From JBHELQ01 sp046262995 (GTDB taxonomy: Bacteria > Actinomycetota > Thermoleophilia > Solirubrobacterales > Thermoleophilaceae), in NCBI GenBank assembly GCA_046262995.1, contig JBHELQ010000109.1:1-31238 (forward strand): a DNA stretch of 31,238 nucleotides, written 5' to 3'. The notes beneath the pieces are model-generated. The model was not told the origin of the DNA. It saw only the letters and a list, made by a program, of their open reading frames with translations, and searched no databases. Position numbers and translations under genes: made by a program. Within the stretch, counting starts at the first letter, position 1. Every line of letters starts with the position of its first letter. Of this stretch, positions 22,219-30,978 are shown piece after piece.

Positions 22219-23298
22219 ATGGCCGTCCCGCTGTTCGCCACGACGCTCGAGCCCTACCAGGACCGGCTGATCGAGGCGCTCGCGCGCGTCACCCGCAGCG
22301 GGCGCTTCATCCTGGGCCCGGAGGTCGCGGCGTTCGAGCAGGAGCTCGCCGCATATCTCGGGGTTCGCCACTGCGTCGGGGTGGCGAACGGGACCGACGC
22401 GCTCACGATCGCCCTGCGGGCGCTCGGCGTGGAGGCGGGCGACGAGGTGGTCATGCCGTCCTTCACCTTCTACGCGACGGCGGAGGCCGCGGTCGCGGCG
22501 GGCGCCGTGCCCGTCTTCTGCGATGTGGACCCCGAGACGTTCTGCGTGACCCCCGAGACGGTCAAGCCTGCGGTCGGGCCGCGCACGAAGGCGATCGTTC
22601 CCGTCCATCTGTTCGGAAACGTGGTGTCCGTGCCGGAGCTCCGCGAGCTCGGGGTCCCTGTGCTGGAGGACGCGGCGCAGGCGATCGGGGCAACGCTCGG
22701 GGACCGGAGGGCGGGGGCGCTCGGCGACGCGGCGACCTTCTCCTTCTTTCCCTCGAAGAACCTTCCCGGCCTGGGGGACGGGGGCGCGATCGCGACCGAC
22801 GACGACGACATCGCGGAGCGCGCGCGGGTGCTCCGCTTCCACGGCTCGCGCGACAAGCAGACCTACACGGAGGTCGGCTACAACTCGCGTCTCGACGAGC
22901 TCCAGGCCGCGGCGCTGCGGGTGCTCCTGCCCGAGCTCGATGGCTGGAACCGGGCGCGCAGGGAGGCGGCGGCAATGTACGAGCGCGAGGGGCTGGCCGA
23001 GCACGTGGCGCCTCCCCGCGCAGCCGACGGCGCGGGCCACGCCTACCACCTGTACGTCGCGCGCCATCCCCAGGCCGACCGGCTCGCCGGGAAGCTCGCC
23101 GAGCGCGGGGTCCAGGCCCGCGGGTACTACCGGGTCCCGGTGCATCGTCAGCCGGCCATGGCCGGGTTCGAGCCCGTCCGTGACCTGCCCGGGACCGAGG
23201 AGGCGGCCCGCGCCAACCTGGCCCTGCCTATGGGCGCCGCGCTGTCCGAGGACGACGTCCGCGAGGTGGTGGCCGCCTGCGGGTCCGCCCTCGATTGA
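22219..23298 (+). CDS. DegT/DnrJ/EryC1 family sugar aminotransferase
   Basis: The 359-residue PLP enzyme belongs to the family that transfers an amino group to nucleotide-linked keto sugars. Motifs include NGTDALTIAL (57-66), SFTFYATAEA (81-90), VLEDAAQAIGA (148-158, cofactor-binding Asp and Gln) and SFFPSKNLPGLGDGGA with PLP lysine Lys180. Length is standard. The next gene encodes a FlaA1/CapD-type dehydratase that could produce its 4-keto substrate, so the pair probably makes an amino-dideoxy sugar. Regiochemistry (C3 or C4) is not decidable here. The dedA gene is divergent, 29 bp away. Confidence 0.92.
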   Translation: MAVPLFATTLEPYQDRLIEALARVTRSGRFILGPEVAAFEQELAAYLGVRHCVGVANGTDALTIALRALGVEAGDEVVMPSFTFYATAEAAVAAGAVPVFCDVDPETFCVTPETVKPAVGPRTKAIVPVHLFGNVVSVPELRELGVPVLEDAAQAIGATLGDRRAGALGDAATFSFFPSKNLPGLGDGGAIATDDDDIAERARVLRFHGSRDKQTYTEVGYNSRLDELQAAALRVLLPELDGWNRARREAAAMYEREGLAEHVAPPRAADGAGHAYHLYVARHPQADRLAGKLAERGVQARGYYRVPVHRQPAMAGFEPVRDLPGTEEAARANLALPMGAALSEDDVREVVAACGSALD

Positions 23299-23362
23299 GC
23301 GCGAACTTGCCGCCGCTGCGGCGTCCGGGCGGAGTCGTCAAACTGCACCTGCAAGCAGCTCC

Positions 23363-25252
23363 ATGAAGTCGCTCACCACCTCAATCAGCGTGCGCCGCCT
23401 GGTCCAGGTGGGGATCGACTGCTGCCTGCTCGCCCTGGCCTACTACCTGGCCTACGCGCTGCGCTTCGACCAGGGCATCCCCGCGCGCTACGACGACCTG
23501 CTGTGGCAGACCATCGCCTTCGCGGTCGCCATGAAGCTCGGCGTCTTTGCCCTGTTCGGGCTCTATTCGAAGCTCTGGCGCTTCGTCGACCAGAAGGACT
23601 TCGAGTCGATCGTGAAGGCGGTCGTGACGTCCAGCGTCGTGCTGATCGCCGTGCTGTTCCTGTTCTCGTTCGGCGGCAAGACAGACCCGCCGCGCGGGGT
23701 GATCGCGCTCGACTTCCTGATTACGCTGGCCTTCGTGGCCGGGTCCCGCTTCCTCGTCCGCGCACTCGTCGAGCGTCCCCAGCGCGGCCCGCTGCTCCAG
23801 CGTGCGGCACGCGAGGTCCTGATCATCGGTGCCGGCAATGGCGGCCAGCAGGTGGCCTTCGAGCTGCGCCGCAACCCGGAGCTCTCGAGCGCGCCGATCG
23901 GATTCGTCGACGACGATCCGCGCAAGCAGGGCATGCGCGTGGCGGGCCACAAGGTGCTCGGCACGACCGAGGAGCTGCCGCGGGTCCTGGACGACACGGA
24001 GCCGGACGAGGTGATCATCGCGATCCCATCCGCTCCGGGCGTGGTCAGGCAGAAGGTGGTGACCGCCTGCCGCGAGCGCGGCATCCCGGTCCGTACGCTG
24101 CCCACCACATTCGAGCTCCTCTCCGGCGGCGCCACGCTGATGCGCCAGGTGCGCGAGGTTCGCGTCGACGACGTCCTCGGCCGCGAGCCGGTGCGCATGG
24201 AGGTCGACCGCGTGGCGGCGTACCTGCGCGGCCAGGTGGTGCTGATCACCGGCGCCGGCGGCTCGATCGGCGCGGAGCTCTGCCGTCAGATCGCGCGCGT
24301 CATGCCCAAGCTGCTCGTGATGGTCGACAACGCCGAGAACAGCCTCTTCGAGATACGCCGGGAGCTCGAGGAGGAGCGCCATTTCGCGCGGGCGGCGCCG
24401 GTGCTCGCCGACTGCAGGGACGCGACGCGGGTCCGCGAGGTGTTCCAGGAGCACCGGCCGTCGGTCGTGTTCCACGCGGCGGCCTACAAGCACGTCCCGC
24501 TGATGGAGGAGAACCCCGTGGAGGCCGTGCGCAACAACGCCGTGGCCACGCGCATCCTGGCGGCGGCGGCCGGCGAGGAGGGCGTCGAGCGGTTCGTGCT
24601 CGTCTCAACCGACAAGGCGGTCAGCCCGGCGACCGTTATGGGCGCCTCCAAGGCGCTCGCCGAGTGGGCGGTCGAGGCCGCGCAGAACCGCCATCCGGGC
24701 ACGCGCTACGCGTCCGTCCGGTTCGGGAACGTGCTCGGTTCCTCCGGGTCCGTCGTGCCGATCTTCCGCCGCCAGATCGCGGCCGGCGGGCCGGTGACGG
24801 TCACCGATCCCAGGATGACCCGCTATTTCATGACGATCCCGGAGGCCGTGCAGCTGATCATCCGCTCCGGGGAGCTCGCCACGGGCGGCGAGGTGTTCGT
24901 GCTGGAGATGGGGGACCCCGTCAAGATCGTCGACCTGGCCCGAAACATGATCCGCCTTGCGGGCTACGAGCCGGACGAGGAGATCGCGGTCGAGATCACG
25001 GGGCGCCGGCCGGGGGAGAAGGTCCACGAGGAGCTCTTCAACCCGGGTGAGCGGCCGCGGCCGACCCACGCCGAGAAGATCGTTTCGGCGCTCCGCCCGC
25101 CCCTCGATCCCGAGTGGGTCGAGAGCGCGTTCGCCCGGATCGAGGAGCTGGTGTACGGTGGCGACGCTGCCGCGCTGGCGGGGGCAGTGGCAGAGCTCTC
25201 CGCCGAGCGCGCGCTGGCCGTCACGGCCGGCGCTCAGAGTGAGCCCTCCTAG
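23363..25252 (+). CDS. CapD/FlaA1-type nucleotide-sugar 4,6-dehydratase, membrane-bound
   Basis: The 629-residue protein has four N-terminal membrane helices (about 12-34, 45-68, 81-101, 112-131), a first Rossmann segment with GAGNGGQQ (156-163), and a second, catalytic SDR domain starting ITGAGGSIGAELC (295-307). Active-site segments are STDKA (415-419) and MGASK (426-430), where Met replaces the usual SDR Tyr, as in PglF/FlaA1/CapD enzymes. These convert UDP-GlcNAc to 4-keto-6-deoxy products. The C-terminus holds VEITGRRPGEKVHEELF. The ATG at 23363 begins the first helix region; the open frame before it overlaps the aminotransferase gene. There is a 64 bp gap from that gene, so the two are likely one operon. 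Confidence 0.93.
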   Translation: MKSLTTSISVRRLVQVGIDCCLLALAYYLAYALRFDQGIPARYDDLLWQTIAFAVAMKLGVFALFGLYSKLWRFVDQKDFESIVKAVVTSSVVLIAVLFLFSFGGKTDPPRGVIALDFLITLAFVAGSRFLVRALVERPQRGPLLQRAAREVLIIGAGNGGQQVAFELRRNPELSSAPIGFVDDDPRKQGMRVAGHKVLGTTEELPRVLDDTEPDEVIIAIPSAPGVVRQKVVTACRERGIPVRTLPTTFELLSGGATLMRQVREVRVDDVLGREPVRMEVDRVAAYLRGQVVLITGAGGSIGAELCRQIARVMPKLLVMVDNAENSLFEIRRELEEERHFARAAPVLADCRDATRVREVFQEHRPSVVFHAAAYKHVPLMEENPVEAVRNNAVATRILAAAAGEEGVERFVLVSTDKAVSPATVMGASKALAEWAVEAAQNRHPGTRYASVRFGNVLGSSGSVVPIFRRQIAAGGPVTVTDPRMTRYFMTIPEAVQLIIRSGELATGGEVFVLEMGDPVKIVDLARNMIRLAGYEPDEEIAVEITGRRPGEKVHEELFNPGERPRPTHAEKIVSALRPPLDPEWVESAFARIEELVYGGDAAALAGAVAELSAERALAVTAGAQSEPS

Positions 25253-25280
25253 GGCGCGCGCTGCGGGCCGCCGCCGTCTT

Positions 25281-25286
25281 TACAGT
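25281..25286 (+). promoter_or_regulatory. Candidate -10 hexamer for the LytR_C gene
   Basis: TACAGT lies 17 nt before the ATG at 25304. An AGGA ribosome site sits between them (25292-25295). No clear -35 is seen in the GC-rich sequence upstream, and no terminator separates this from the preceding dehydratase gene. Confidence 0.3.
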
Positions 25287-25303
25287 TCCCCAGGACCTTC
25301 CCG

Positions 25304-26581
25304 ATGGAGATCATCAAGGAGATCGGCGCCTACGCCGGGCTGGCGGCGGTCGTGGGGCTCGCGGTTCTGTCCGCGCTCTACTTCTCGCAGGCCCGGGACC
25401 TGAAGCGGCTGCGCGAGTGGGCCGGGCGTGCGCCTGAGCGCGCGAGCGAGCAGGCCGTTCAGCAGGCGGCCGCGCCGGCGGGGCGCGTGGTCGCCCAGCC
25501 CAAGCCGGGGGCGACCCCCGCCCGCCCGGCGCCGGCTCAGGCAGCGGCGGCCGGAGCGACCCCCGCCGCGGCCGCCGCGAAGCCGGCCGCAGCAAAACCG
25601 GCCGCAGCCACCCCAGCCGCAGCCACGCCCGCCGGGCAGAAGCAGGCCGCCCCGGGGGAGCAGGCGAAGCCCGCGGCGCAGCCCGCCCCCGCCGCGGACG
25701 GAGCCGCGAAGCAAGGTGGGGACAAGCCGGGCCTCCAGCCGGCCGGCGCACAGGCCCAGGCGGGACAGGCGTCCCCGGGCGCGAAGGAGGCACCGCCCAC
25801 CCCGGCCGGCGCGGGAGCCGTGGGCGCCGGCGATCAGGCCAAGTCGGGCGCATCGCCGGCCGGAGCGGCCGCGAGCCCGCCCGCGGGCGGCGAGACCAAG
25901 CCTTCGACCCAGCCCGGCCAGGCAACCCAGCCCCGGCCCGACGGCGAGACCCCCGCCGCCCGCGCGACCACTCCGCCGCCGCCAGTGCCGTCGGGTGGCG
26001 GCCAGGGCCGTCCGCGCTTCCCCTCACGCGCGGGGGCCAGCGGGCGGCCGGCGCCGTCGGAGACGGCCATCCTCACGCCCCCGCGACGGGACCCGTGGTA
26101 CAGCCGGCTGCTGGCCAACCCCCGTTACCTCACCGTCGCGATAGCGGGCATCCTGATCGTCGGCGGCGGCGCGGCCTACGGCGTCACGCAGCTCGGCAAG
26201 AACGAGGGTCCCACGACGTCGGACAACGGCGGGAGGTTCGCCCCGTCGGGCGGGGATCAGAAGCCGAAGCGCCGTGGCGCGCCGATCAACCCGGCGACCG
26301 TGACCGTCTCGGTGCTGAACGGGACGACCGTGCCGGGCCTGGCGGCCCAGATCGGCGATTCGATCGAGTCCTTCGGCTTCCAGCTCGGCAACGTCACCAA
26401 CAGCTCGGACCAGCAGCGCGCCGAGTCGGTCGTGCTGTTCCGCTCGGGTCACGAGCGCGAGGCTGCTGCGGTGGGTCGCAAGCTCCGCATCGGCCAGCGC
26501 GAGCCGATCGACGCCCAGACCCAGGCGCTCGCCGGCGATGCCACGGTGGTCGTGATCGTGGGCGCCGACAAGACGCCCTAG
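25304..26581 (+). CDS. Two-TM protein with C-terminal LytR_C domain
   Basis: The 425-residue product has a first membrane helix at about 8-28, followed by a basic stretch (ARDLKRLREWAGR). A roughly 230-residue Ala/Pro/Gly/Gln low-complexity region comes next, then a basic RRDPWYSRLL and a second helix (276-295). The LytR_C domain (332-421) begins VTVSVLNGTTVPGLAAQI and ends TVVVIVGAD. Positive charges after helix 1 and before helix 2 suggest the long linker is cytoplasmic and LytR_C extracellular. LytR_C is usually attached to LCP enzymes that link glycopolymers to peptidoglycan, but no LCP catalytic domain is present here. A wall-associated role is inferred. Confidence 0.82.
   Translation: MEIIKEIGAYAGLAAVVGLAVLSALYFSQARDLKRLREWAGRAPERASEQAVQQAAAPAGRVVAQPKPGATPARPAPAQAAAAGATPAAAAAKPAAAKPAAATPAAATPAGQKQAAPGEQAKPAAQPAPAADGAAKQGGDKPGLQPAGAQAQAGQASPGAKEAPPTPAGAGAVGAGDQAKSGASPAGAAASPPAGGETKPSTQPGQATQPRPDGETPAARATTPPPPVPSGGGQGRPRFPSRAGASGRPAPSETAILTPPRRDPWYSRLLANPRYLTVAIAGILIVGGGAAYGVTQLGKNEGPTTSDNGGRFAPSGGDQKPKRRGAPINPATVTVSVLNGTTVPGLAAQIGDSIESFGFQLGNVTNSSDQQRAESVVLFRSGHEREAAAVGRKLRIGQREPIDAQTQALAGDATVVVIVGADKTP
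25580..25633 (+). repeat. In-frame tandem KPAAA/TPAAA repeat
   Basis: Codons 93-110 of the LytR_C gene encode KPAAAKPAAATPAAATPA, a 15-nt unit repeated about three and a half times with small changes. It lies in the low-complexity linker and may vary in copy number between strains. Confidence 0.7.
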
Positions 26582-26597
26582 CCGGCGCCGCCCGAGC

Positions 26598-29500
26598 TCA
26601 GCTCGCCGCCAGCTCGCGGGCTCGCTGAGCGAGGTGCGGCACTCCGAGCTCGGAGGTCAGCTCCGCCGCCGCCTCGAGCCGCGCTCGCGCCGCCTCCGGG
26701 TCGTGCTCGGCCCAGAGCTGCCCCCCGAGCAGCCGGCAGCGGGCCGCCTCCAGCGGGCGGTCGAGGTCGCGCCAGGCCTTCTCGGCCTGTTCGAGCAGCC
26801 GCAGGCTCTCCGCGGGATCCTCCGCGGTCGCGCCGCGCGCCTCCAGGGCCGCCGCGCCGCCAATCGGATAGTGCAGCCGCTCGGCGAGCTCGGTGGCCTC
26901 CTCGGCCGCCTCGCGCGCCTGCTCGCCCCGCCCGGCCAGCGCCAGGACGACACCGCGCGCCCCCGTGGCCTGGATCGTCTGTGCGATCAGGCCGGCGCGC
27001 TCGCAGATGTCCACCGCCTGCTCGAGCGCAGTGATGGCGCCGTTCAGGTCCCCCGAGTCGCGCAGCGTGCCGGCGAGCCCGTACAGCGCTTGGAAGGCGA
27101 GCTCCGACCAGCCCACCCGGTCGGCGAGCTCGTGGGCTTTCCGAAACAGGTCGGCCGCCCCCTGTGCGTCTCCGTCACGCCAGCGCAGCAGCGCCCGCAG
27201 GACATACGGGAGACAGAGCTTCCCGACGAGCCCCTCCCGTTCCGCAAGGGTCGCGCTGGCCTCGGTGGACTCCGCCACGCTGGCCCAATCGGCGCGGTAG
27301 ACGGCCAGCTGGCCGATCGCGGCGTGGAGCTCCACCTGGGCGGGCAGGTCCCCCAGCCGCTCGGCCAGGGTCAGCGCCTCGGCGTATGCCCGCCCCGCCT
27401 CGTCGAGGTCCGCCTCCGAGATCTCCAGGTGCCGTCCGAGGGCGAGCAGCGCGAGGATCGTCTCCCCGTGGTCCGATCCGCGGGCGAGCTCCACCGAGCG
27501 CTCCAGGTTGGAGCGCGCCTTCTCGGTGTCCCCGATGCGACCGAACACCCGCCCGAAGATGCCGTGGGCGCGACTGGCGGCCCGCGTCTCGCCCAGGCGC
27601 TCGGCCAGGCGCAGCGCCTTCTCCGACGCGTAGATGGCGAGCATGTTGTCGCCCGTCTGCAGGTAGAGCCAGGCGGCCTCCTCGTACAGCCGCACCAGCT
27701 CCAGGCAGGGCGGTCCGTCCTTCAACAGGTTGATGCCCTTCTGGTAGTGCTCGATCGCCGGTTTGCGCTCCCCCTTGTGGGAGAGACCGGCGCCGATCTT
27801 GCGGTGCAGGTCGGCCACGCGCTCGAGGTGCTCCTGGCCGCGGTGGTAGGCCAGGCACTCCTCCCACACGGCGATCGCCTCGTCCACGCGGCCCAGCCGC
27901 AGCGACACGTCGCCCAGGCTCTCCCCGATCCGGGCCAGGTCGCCCTCCGCGGCCAGCTCGCGGGCGTTCCGGTAGTGGGCGGCGGCCTCACGATTCGAGT
28001 ACAGGCGCGCGGCGGCGTCTCCGGCCTCCTCGAGGTAGCGCACGGCGCGCTCGCGCATCGGAGCGAGCGTCGGAGCGGGGACCCCGACTTCCTGCCCGAG
28101 CGTGGCGGCGCGGCCGTAGTGCTCGGCCAGCAATGCCACCACCTCATCGGTGCGGTCGCCGGCCCGCGCCTCCACGAAGGCGCCGACCTCGAAATGCTTC
28201 TCCGACCGGACCGCCTTCGGCAGCATGCCGTAGGCGACATCGCGGATCAGCACGTGCTTGAAGGCCAGCTCCCGCTCGCCGGCCAGCAGGCTCTCGGCGC
28301 CCGGGGCAAGGATGTCCTTTTCCTGAAGGGAGGTGAGCGCGGGCTCCAGATCTCGGCCCTCATCCTGCGCCACTCCGGCCAGCGAGCTCGCCCAGAACGT
28401 GCGCCCCACGACTGCGGCCTGCTGCACGAGCCGTCGCTCGAACGGGTCGAGCGAGTCGAGCCGCGCGGCGAGCACGGCCTGGACCGTGTCGGGCAGCTCC
28501 GCCGTCTCGACGCTCCCCTCCTCGATGACCCTACGGACCATCTCCTCGGCGAAGAGCGGGTTGCCGCCGGAGCGCTCCGCGACGCCGGCCACGATCTCGC
28601 CACCGTCCGGCAGCAGGCTCGCCACCAGCCGCTCGGTGTCACCGGCGGTGAGCGGCTCCAGGAAGAGCTGGGTCGCGTTGCGGCGGCCCCCGCCCCAGCT
28701 GGGCCGGCGCTCGAGTAGCTCGTCGCGCGCCAGGCACAGCACCATCAGGGGCGCGCGCACCCACTGAGCCAGATGCTCGATCGCGTCCAGCATTCCGTCG
28801 TCGGCCCAGTGGATGTCCTCGAAGGCGAGCACGAGCGGACGCCGGCGGGCGGACGCCTCGATCGCCGCGCGCAGGGCCGACAGCAGCGCGTCGCGCATGC
28901 GCTCCGGGTCGTCCGCCTCGGGAATCGGAATCCGCTCCGGCACCTCGAGCCCTATCGAGCGACCGATGAGCGCGGCCTGCCGCTCGGCGGCCTCTCCCTC
29001 GCCCCCATGCAGCTCGGTCAGGTAGCCGCAGAGCTTGCGCCAGGCCTGCTCGGAGGAGTCCGTGTCCAGGATCCCGCACTCGGCTCGCACCACCTCGCCC
29101 AGGGCCCAGAAGACGATCCCGGACCCATACGGCAGACAGCGGCCGGTCCGCAGCACCGCGGGCTCCTCGTGGCCCGCGATCCGGCGCTCGAGCTCGCGCA
29201 GCATCCGCGTCTTGCCAACCCCTGCCTCGCCGATCAGCGTGACCAGGTGCGGGCGACGCTCGCGTATCACCCGCACGCAGATCGACTCGAGCGCCTCCAG
29301 CTCGTAGTCGCGCCCCAGCAGCGGAGCCTCGCGTGCGGGAGTTGCGCGCCCGCTGGCCTGCTCGGCGAGCAGGCCGACGACCTCCCAGGCGGGCACGGGC
29401 TCCGCCCTTCCCTTCAGGGCGAGCGGCTGGAGCTGCTCGTAGCGCACCGCGTCGCGGGTCGAGCGCATCGTTCGCTCGCCCACCGTGACGCTGCCGGGCC

Positions 29501-30122
29501 GCGCGGCCGTCTGCAGCCGCGAGGCGACGTTCACCGTGTCTCCGACGACGGTGTAGTCGTCGCCGACGGCGCCGGCCAGCACCTCGCCTGTGTTGATCCC
29601 GACGCGCAGCGCGAAGCTGATCTCCCCGGGCACACCCTCGTTCACCTCTTCCATCGCCGCCTGCATGCCCAGGCCCGCCCGGACCGCCCGCTCGGCGTCG
29701 TCCTCGTGGGCAACGGGCGCCCCGAACAGCGCCATGACGTTGTCGCCTATGTACTTGTCCACCGTCCCGCCGTAGCGCTCCACCTCGCGCCCCAGACGGC
29801 GCAGCGCTCCGTCGACGAGCTGCTTGACCGCCTCGGGGTCCATCCGCTCGGCCACCGCGGTGTAGCCCGAGAGGTCGGCGAAGACGATGGTCACGTGGCG
29901 CAACGTGTCCGGGGGGACCGCCCCGTCCGGCACGGCCGGGGCGGCGGGGGCGGCGGTGGCCTCGGCGAGCGGCGTCCCGCAGGACATGCAGAAGCGCGCC
30001 TCGGCCAGGGCCGGCTCGCCGCAACCCGGGCAGCGGCGCTCCAGCGCGGTGCCGCAGGACATGCAGAAGCGCGCGCCCGCGGGATTGTCAGTTCCGCAGG
30101 CGGCACAGGCGAGCCCGCTCAT
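26598..30122 (-). CDS. Zinc ribbon - adenylyl cyclase - AAA ATPase - TPR regulator
   Basis: The 1174-residue protein starts with two zinc ribbons (Cys5/8/20/23 and Cys31/34/45/48). A class III cyclase domain follows (about 72-250) with all catalytic residues visible: metal Asp83 and Asp127, adenine-specifying Lys123 and Asp195, and transition-state Asn198 and Arg202. It is therefore predicted to be an active adenylyl cyclase. Next is a STAND-type ATPase with Walker A GEAGVGKT (298-305) and Walker B VLAFEDIHWADD (431-442). The last about 530 residues are TPR-like helical repeats. There is no membrane helix. Such proteins are thought to gate cyclase output by ligand or partner binding. A TATCGT hexamer 6 nt before the ATG suggests a leaderless mRNA. 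Confidence 0.9.
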   Translation of the reverse strand: MSGLACAACGTDNPAGARFCMSCGTALERRCPGCGEPALAEARFCMSCGTPLAEATAAPAAPAVPDGAVPPDTLRHVTIVFADLSGYTAVAERMDPEAVKQLVDGALRRLGREVERYGGTVDKYIGDNVMALFGAPVAHEDDAERAVRAGLGMQAAMEEVNEGVPGEISFALRVGINTGEVLAGAVGDDYTVVGDTVNVASRLQTAARPGSVTVGERTMRSTRDAVRYEQLQPLALKGRAEPVPAWEVVGLLAEQASGRATPAREAPLLGRDYELEALESICVRVIRERRPHLVTLIGEAGVGKTRMLRELERRIAGHEEPAVLRTGRCLPYGSGIVFWALGEVVRAECGILDTDSSEQAWRKLCGYLTELHGGEGEAAERQAALIGRSIGLEVPERIPIPEADDPERMRDALLSALRAAIEASARRRPLVLAFEDIHWADDGMLDAIEHLAQWVRAPLMVLCLARDELLERRPSWGGGRRNATQLFLEPLTAGDTERLVASLLPDGGEIVAGVAERSGGNPLFAEEMVRRVIEEGSVETAELPDTVQAVLAARLDSLDPFERRLVQQAAVVGRTFWASSLAGVAQDEGRDLEPALTSLQEKDILAPGAESLLAGERELAFKHVLIRDVAYGMLPKAVRSEKHFEVGAFVEARAGDRTDEVVALLAEHYGRAATLGQEVGVPAPTLAPMRERAVRYLEEAGDAAARLYSNREAAAHYRNARELAAEGDLARIGESLGDVSLRLGRVDEAIAVWEECLAYHRGQEHLERVADLHRKIGAGLSHKGERKPAIEHYQKGINLLKDGPPCLELVRLYEEAAWLYLQTGDNMLAIYASEKALRLAERLGETRAASRAHGIFGRVFGRIGDTEKARSNLERSVELARGSDHGETILALLALGRHLEISEADLDEAGRAYAEALTLAERLGDLPAQVELHAAIGQLAVYRADWASVAESTEASATLAEREGLVGKLCLPYVLRALLRWRDGDAQGAADLFRKAHELADRVGWSELAFQALYGLAGTLRDSGDLNGAITALEQAVDICERAGLIAQTIQATGARGVVLALAGRGEQAREAAEEATELAERLHYPIGGAAALEARGATAEDPAESLRLLEQAEKAWRDLDRPLEAARCRLLGGQLWAEHDPEAARARLEAAAELTSELGVPHLAQRARELAAS

Positions 30123-30128
30123 GGACCC

Positions 30129-30134
30129 ACGATA
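30129..30134 (-). promoter_or_regulatory. Candidate -10 hexamer for the cyclase gene
   Basis: TATCGT on the minus strand ends 6 nt before the ATG at 30122, the spacing expected when transcription starts at the A of the start codon. There is no ribosome site between. It lies in the 61 bp gap behind the formyltransferase gene. Confidence 0.45.
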
Positions 30135-30183
30135 CAGCGGCCCCGCCTACCGAATGTGAGCCTGGTCACCCGCGCCCACGCGC

Positions 30184-30978
30184 CTACGGGACGCGTCCGG
30201 CGGAGCGGTACGCGTCGGCGACCTCCGCGAGCAGGCGCTCGTCGACGAGGGTCAGGGCGCGGCCGTCCACATCCACGACCGCTCCCGGCCAGGGCGGGTA
30301 CCAGAAGGCGCGCAGCTTGCGGTCGATGTCGTCGCCGGGGCGGAGCACGCGCAAGCTCTCCAGCTCCTCGCGGCTGACGTAGCGCCCGTCGGCCTGGGGC
30401 GCCCGCTGGAGCGGCTCGCCGCGGAGCGCTTGCTCGACCACGTCCGTGAACAGCAGGTAGAGGCGCTCCTGGCTCTCGAGGTCGAGCGAGAAGGCCGTGG
30501 CCGTGTCCGAATCGATCGGGAAGCGCTGGACCGCCACCAGGTCGCCCGTGTCGAGCTCCTCGTCGACGAAGTGGCAGGACACTCCCCACTCCTGCAGGCC
30601 CTCGAGGATGGCCACGTTGTAGCCGCCGACGCCTCGGAAGTCGGGCAGGGGTGCGGGATGGAAGTTCAGGCAGCCCAGCCTGCCGTGCGACACGAGCGGC
30701 TCCCGGATACGCCTCCAGAAGAGGAACGAGACCACCAGGTCGACGCCCGCCAGGTCCGGTCCGCCGTCACCCGGATGGTCCAGCGCCGCGTACAGATCCT
30801 CGTCCGAGACCAGCGGGACCCTCGCCGCCTGCGCGACCAGGTCCAGTCGCTGATCCGGATGCAGGCTGTCGTCCGGCTGGGGGGCGACCACCGCCGGGAC
30901 CTGGCAGCCCTGCTCCAGGAGGTAGGCCAGCGCCCGGGCCGCGGAGCGCTTGTGCTTGCCCATGAAGACGACCTTCAT
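30184..30978 (-). CDS. Formyltransferase family protein (probable sugar N-formyltransferase)
   Basis: The 264-residue protein has the N10-formyl-THF-dependent formyltransferase fold. It starts MKVVFMGKHKRSAARAL and carries the catalytic Asn-x-His in LNFHPAPLPDFRG and the Asp in DEELDTGDLVA, so the Asn/His/Asp triad is present. It is shorter than methionyl-tRNA formyltransferase (about 310) and has a different C-terminal part (RAFWYPPWPGAVVDV), as in sugar N-formyltransferases. Overlap by 4 nt with a glycosyltransferase gene supports action on a glycan precursor. The acceptor sugar is unknown. No ribosome site needs to be strong given coupling to the upstream gene. Confidence 0.82.
   Translation of the reverse strand: MKVVFMGKHKRSAARALAYLLEQGCQVPAVVAPQPDDSLHPDQRLDLVAQAARVPLVSDEDLYAALDHPGDGGPDLAGVDLVVSFLFWRRIREPLVSHGRLGCLNFHPAPLPDFRGVGGYNVAILEGLQEWGVSCHFVDEELDTGDLVAVQRFPIDSDTATAFSLDLESQERLYLLFTDVVEQALRGEPLQRAPQADGRYVSREELESLRVLRPGDDIDRKLRAFWYPPWPGAVVDVDGRALTLVDERLLAEVADAYRSAGRVP

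Noticed and set aside
23299..23362. GCCGC/GCGGC hairpin upstream of the dehydratase gene as a terminator or attenuator
   Set aside because: The stem is only five pairs and no T-run follows; such short GC hairpins are expected by chance here.
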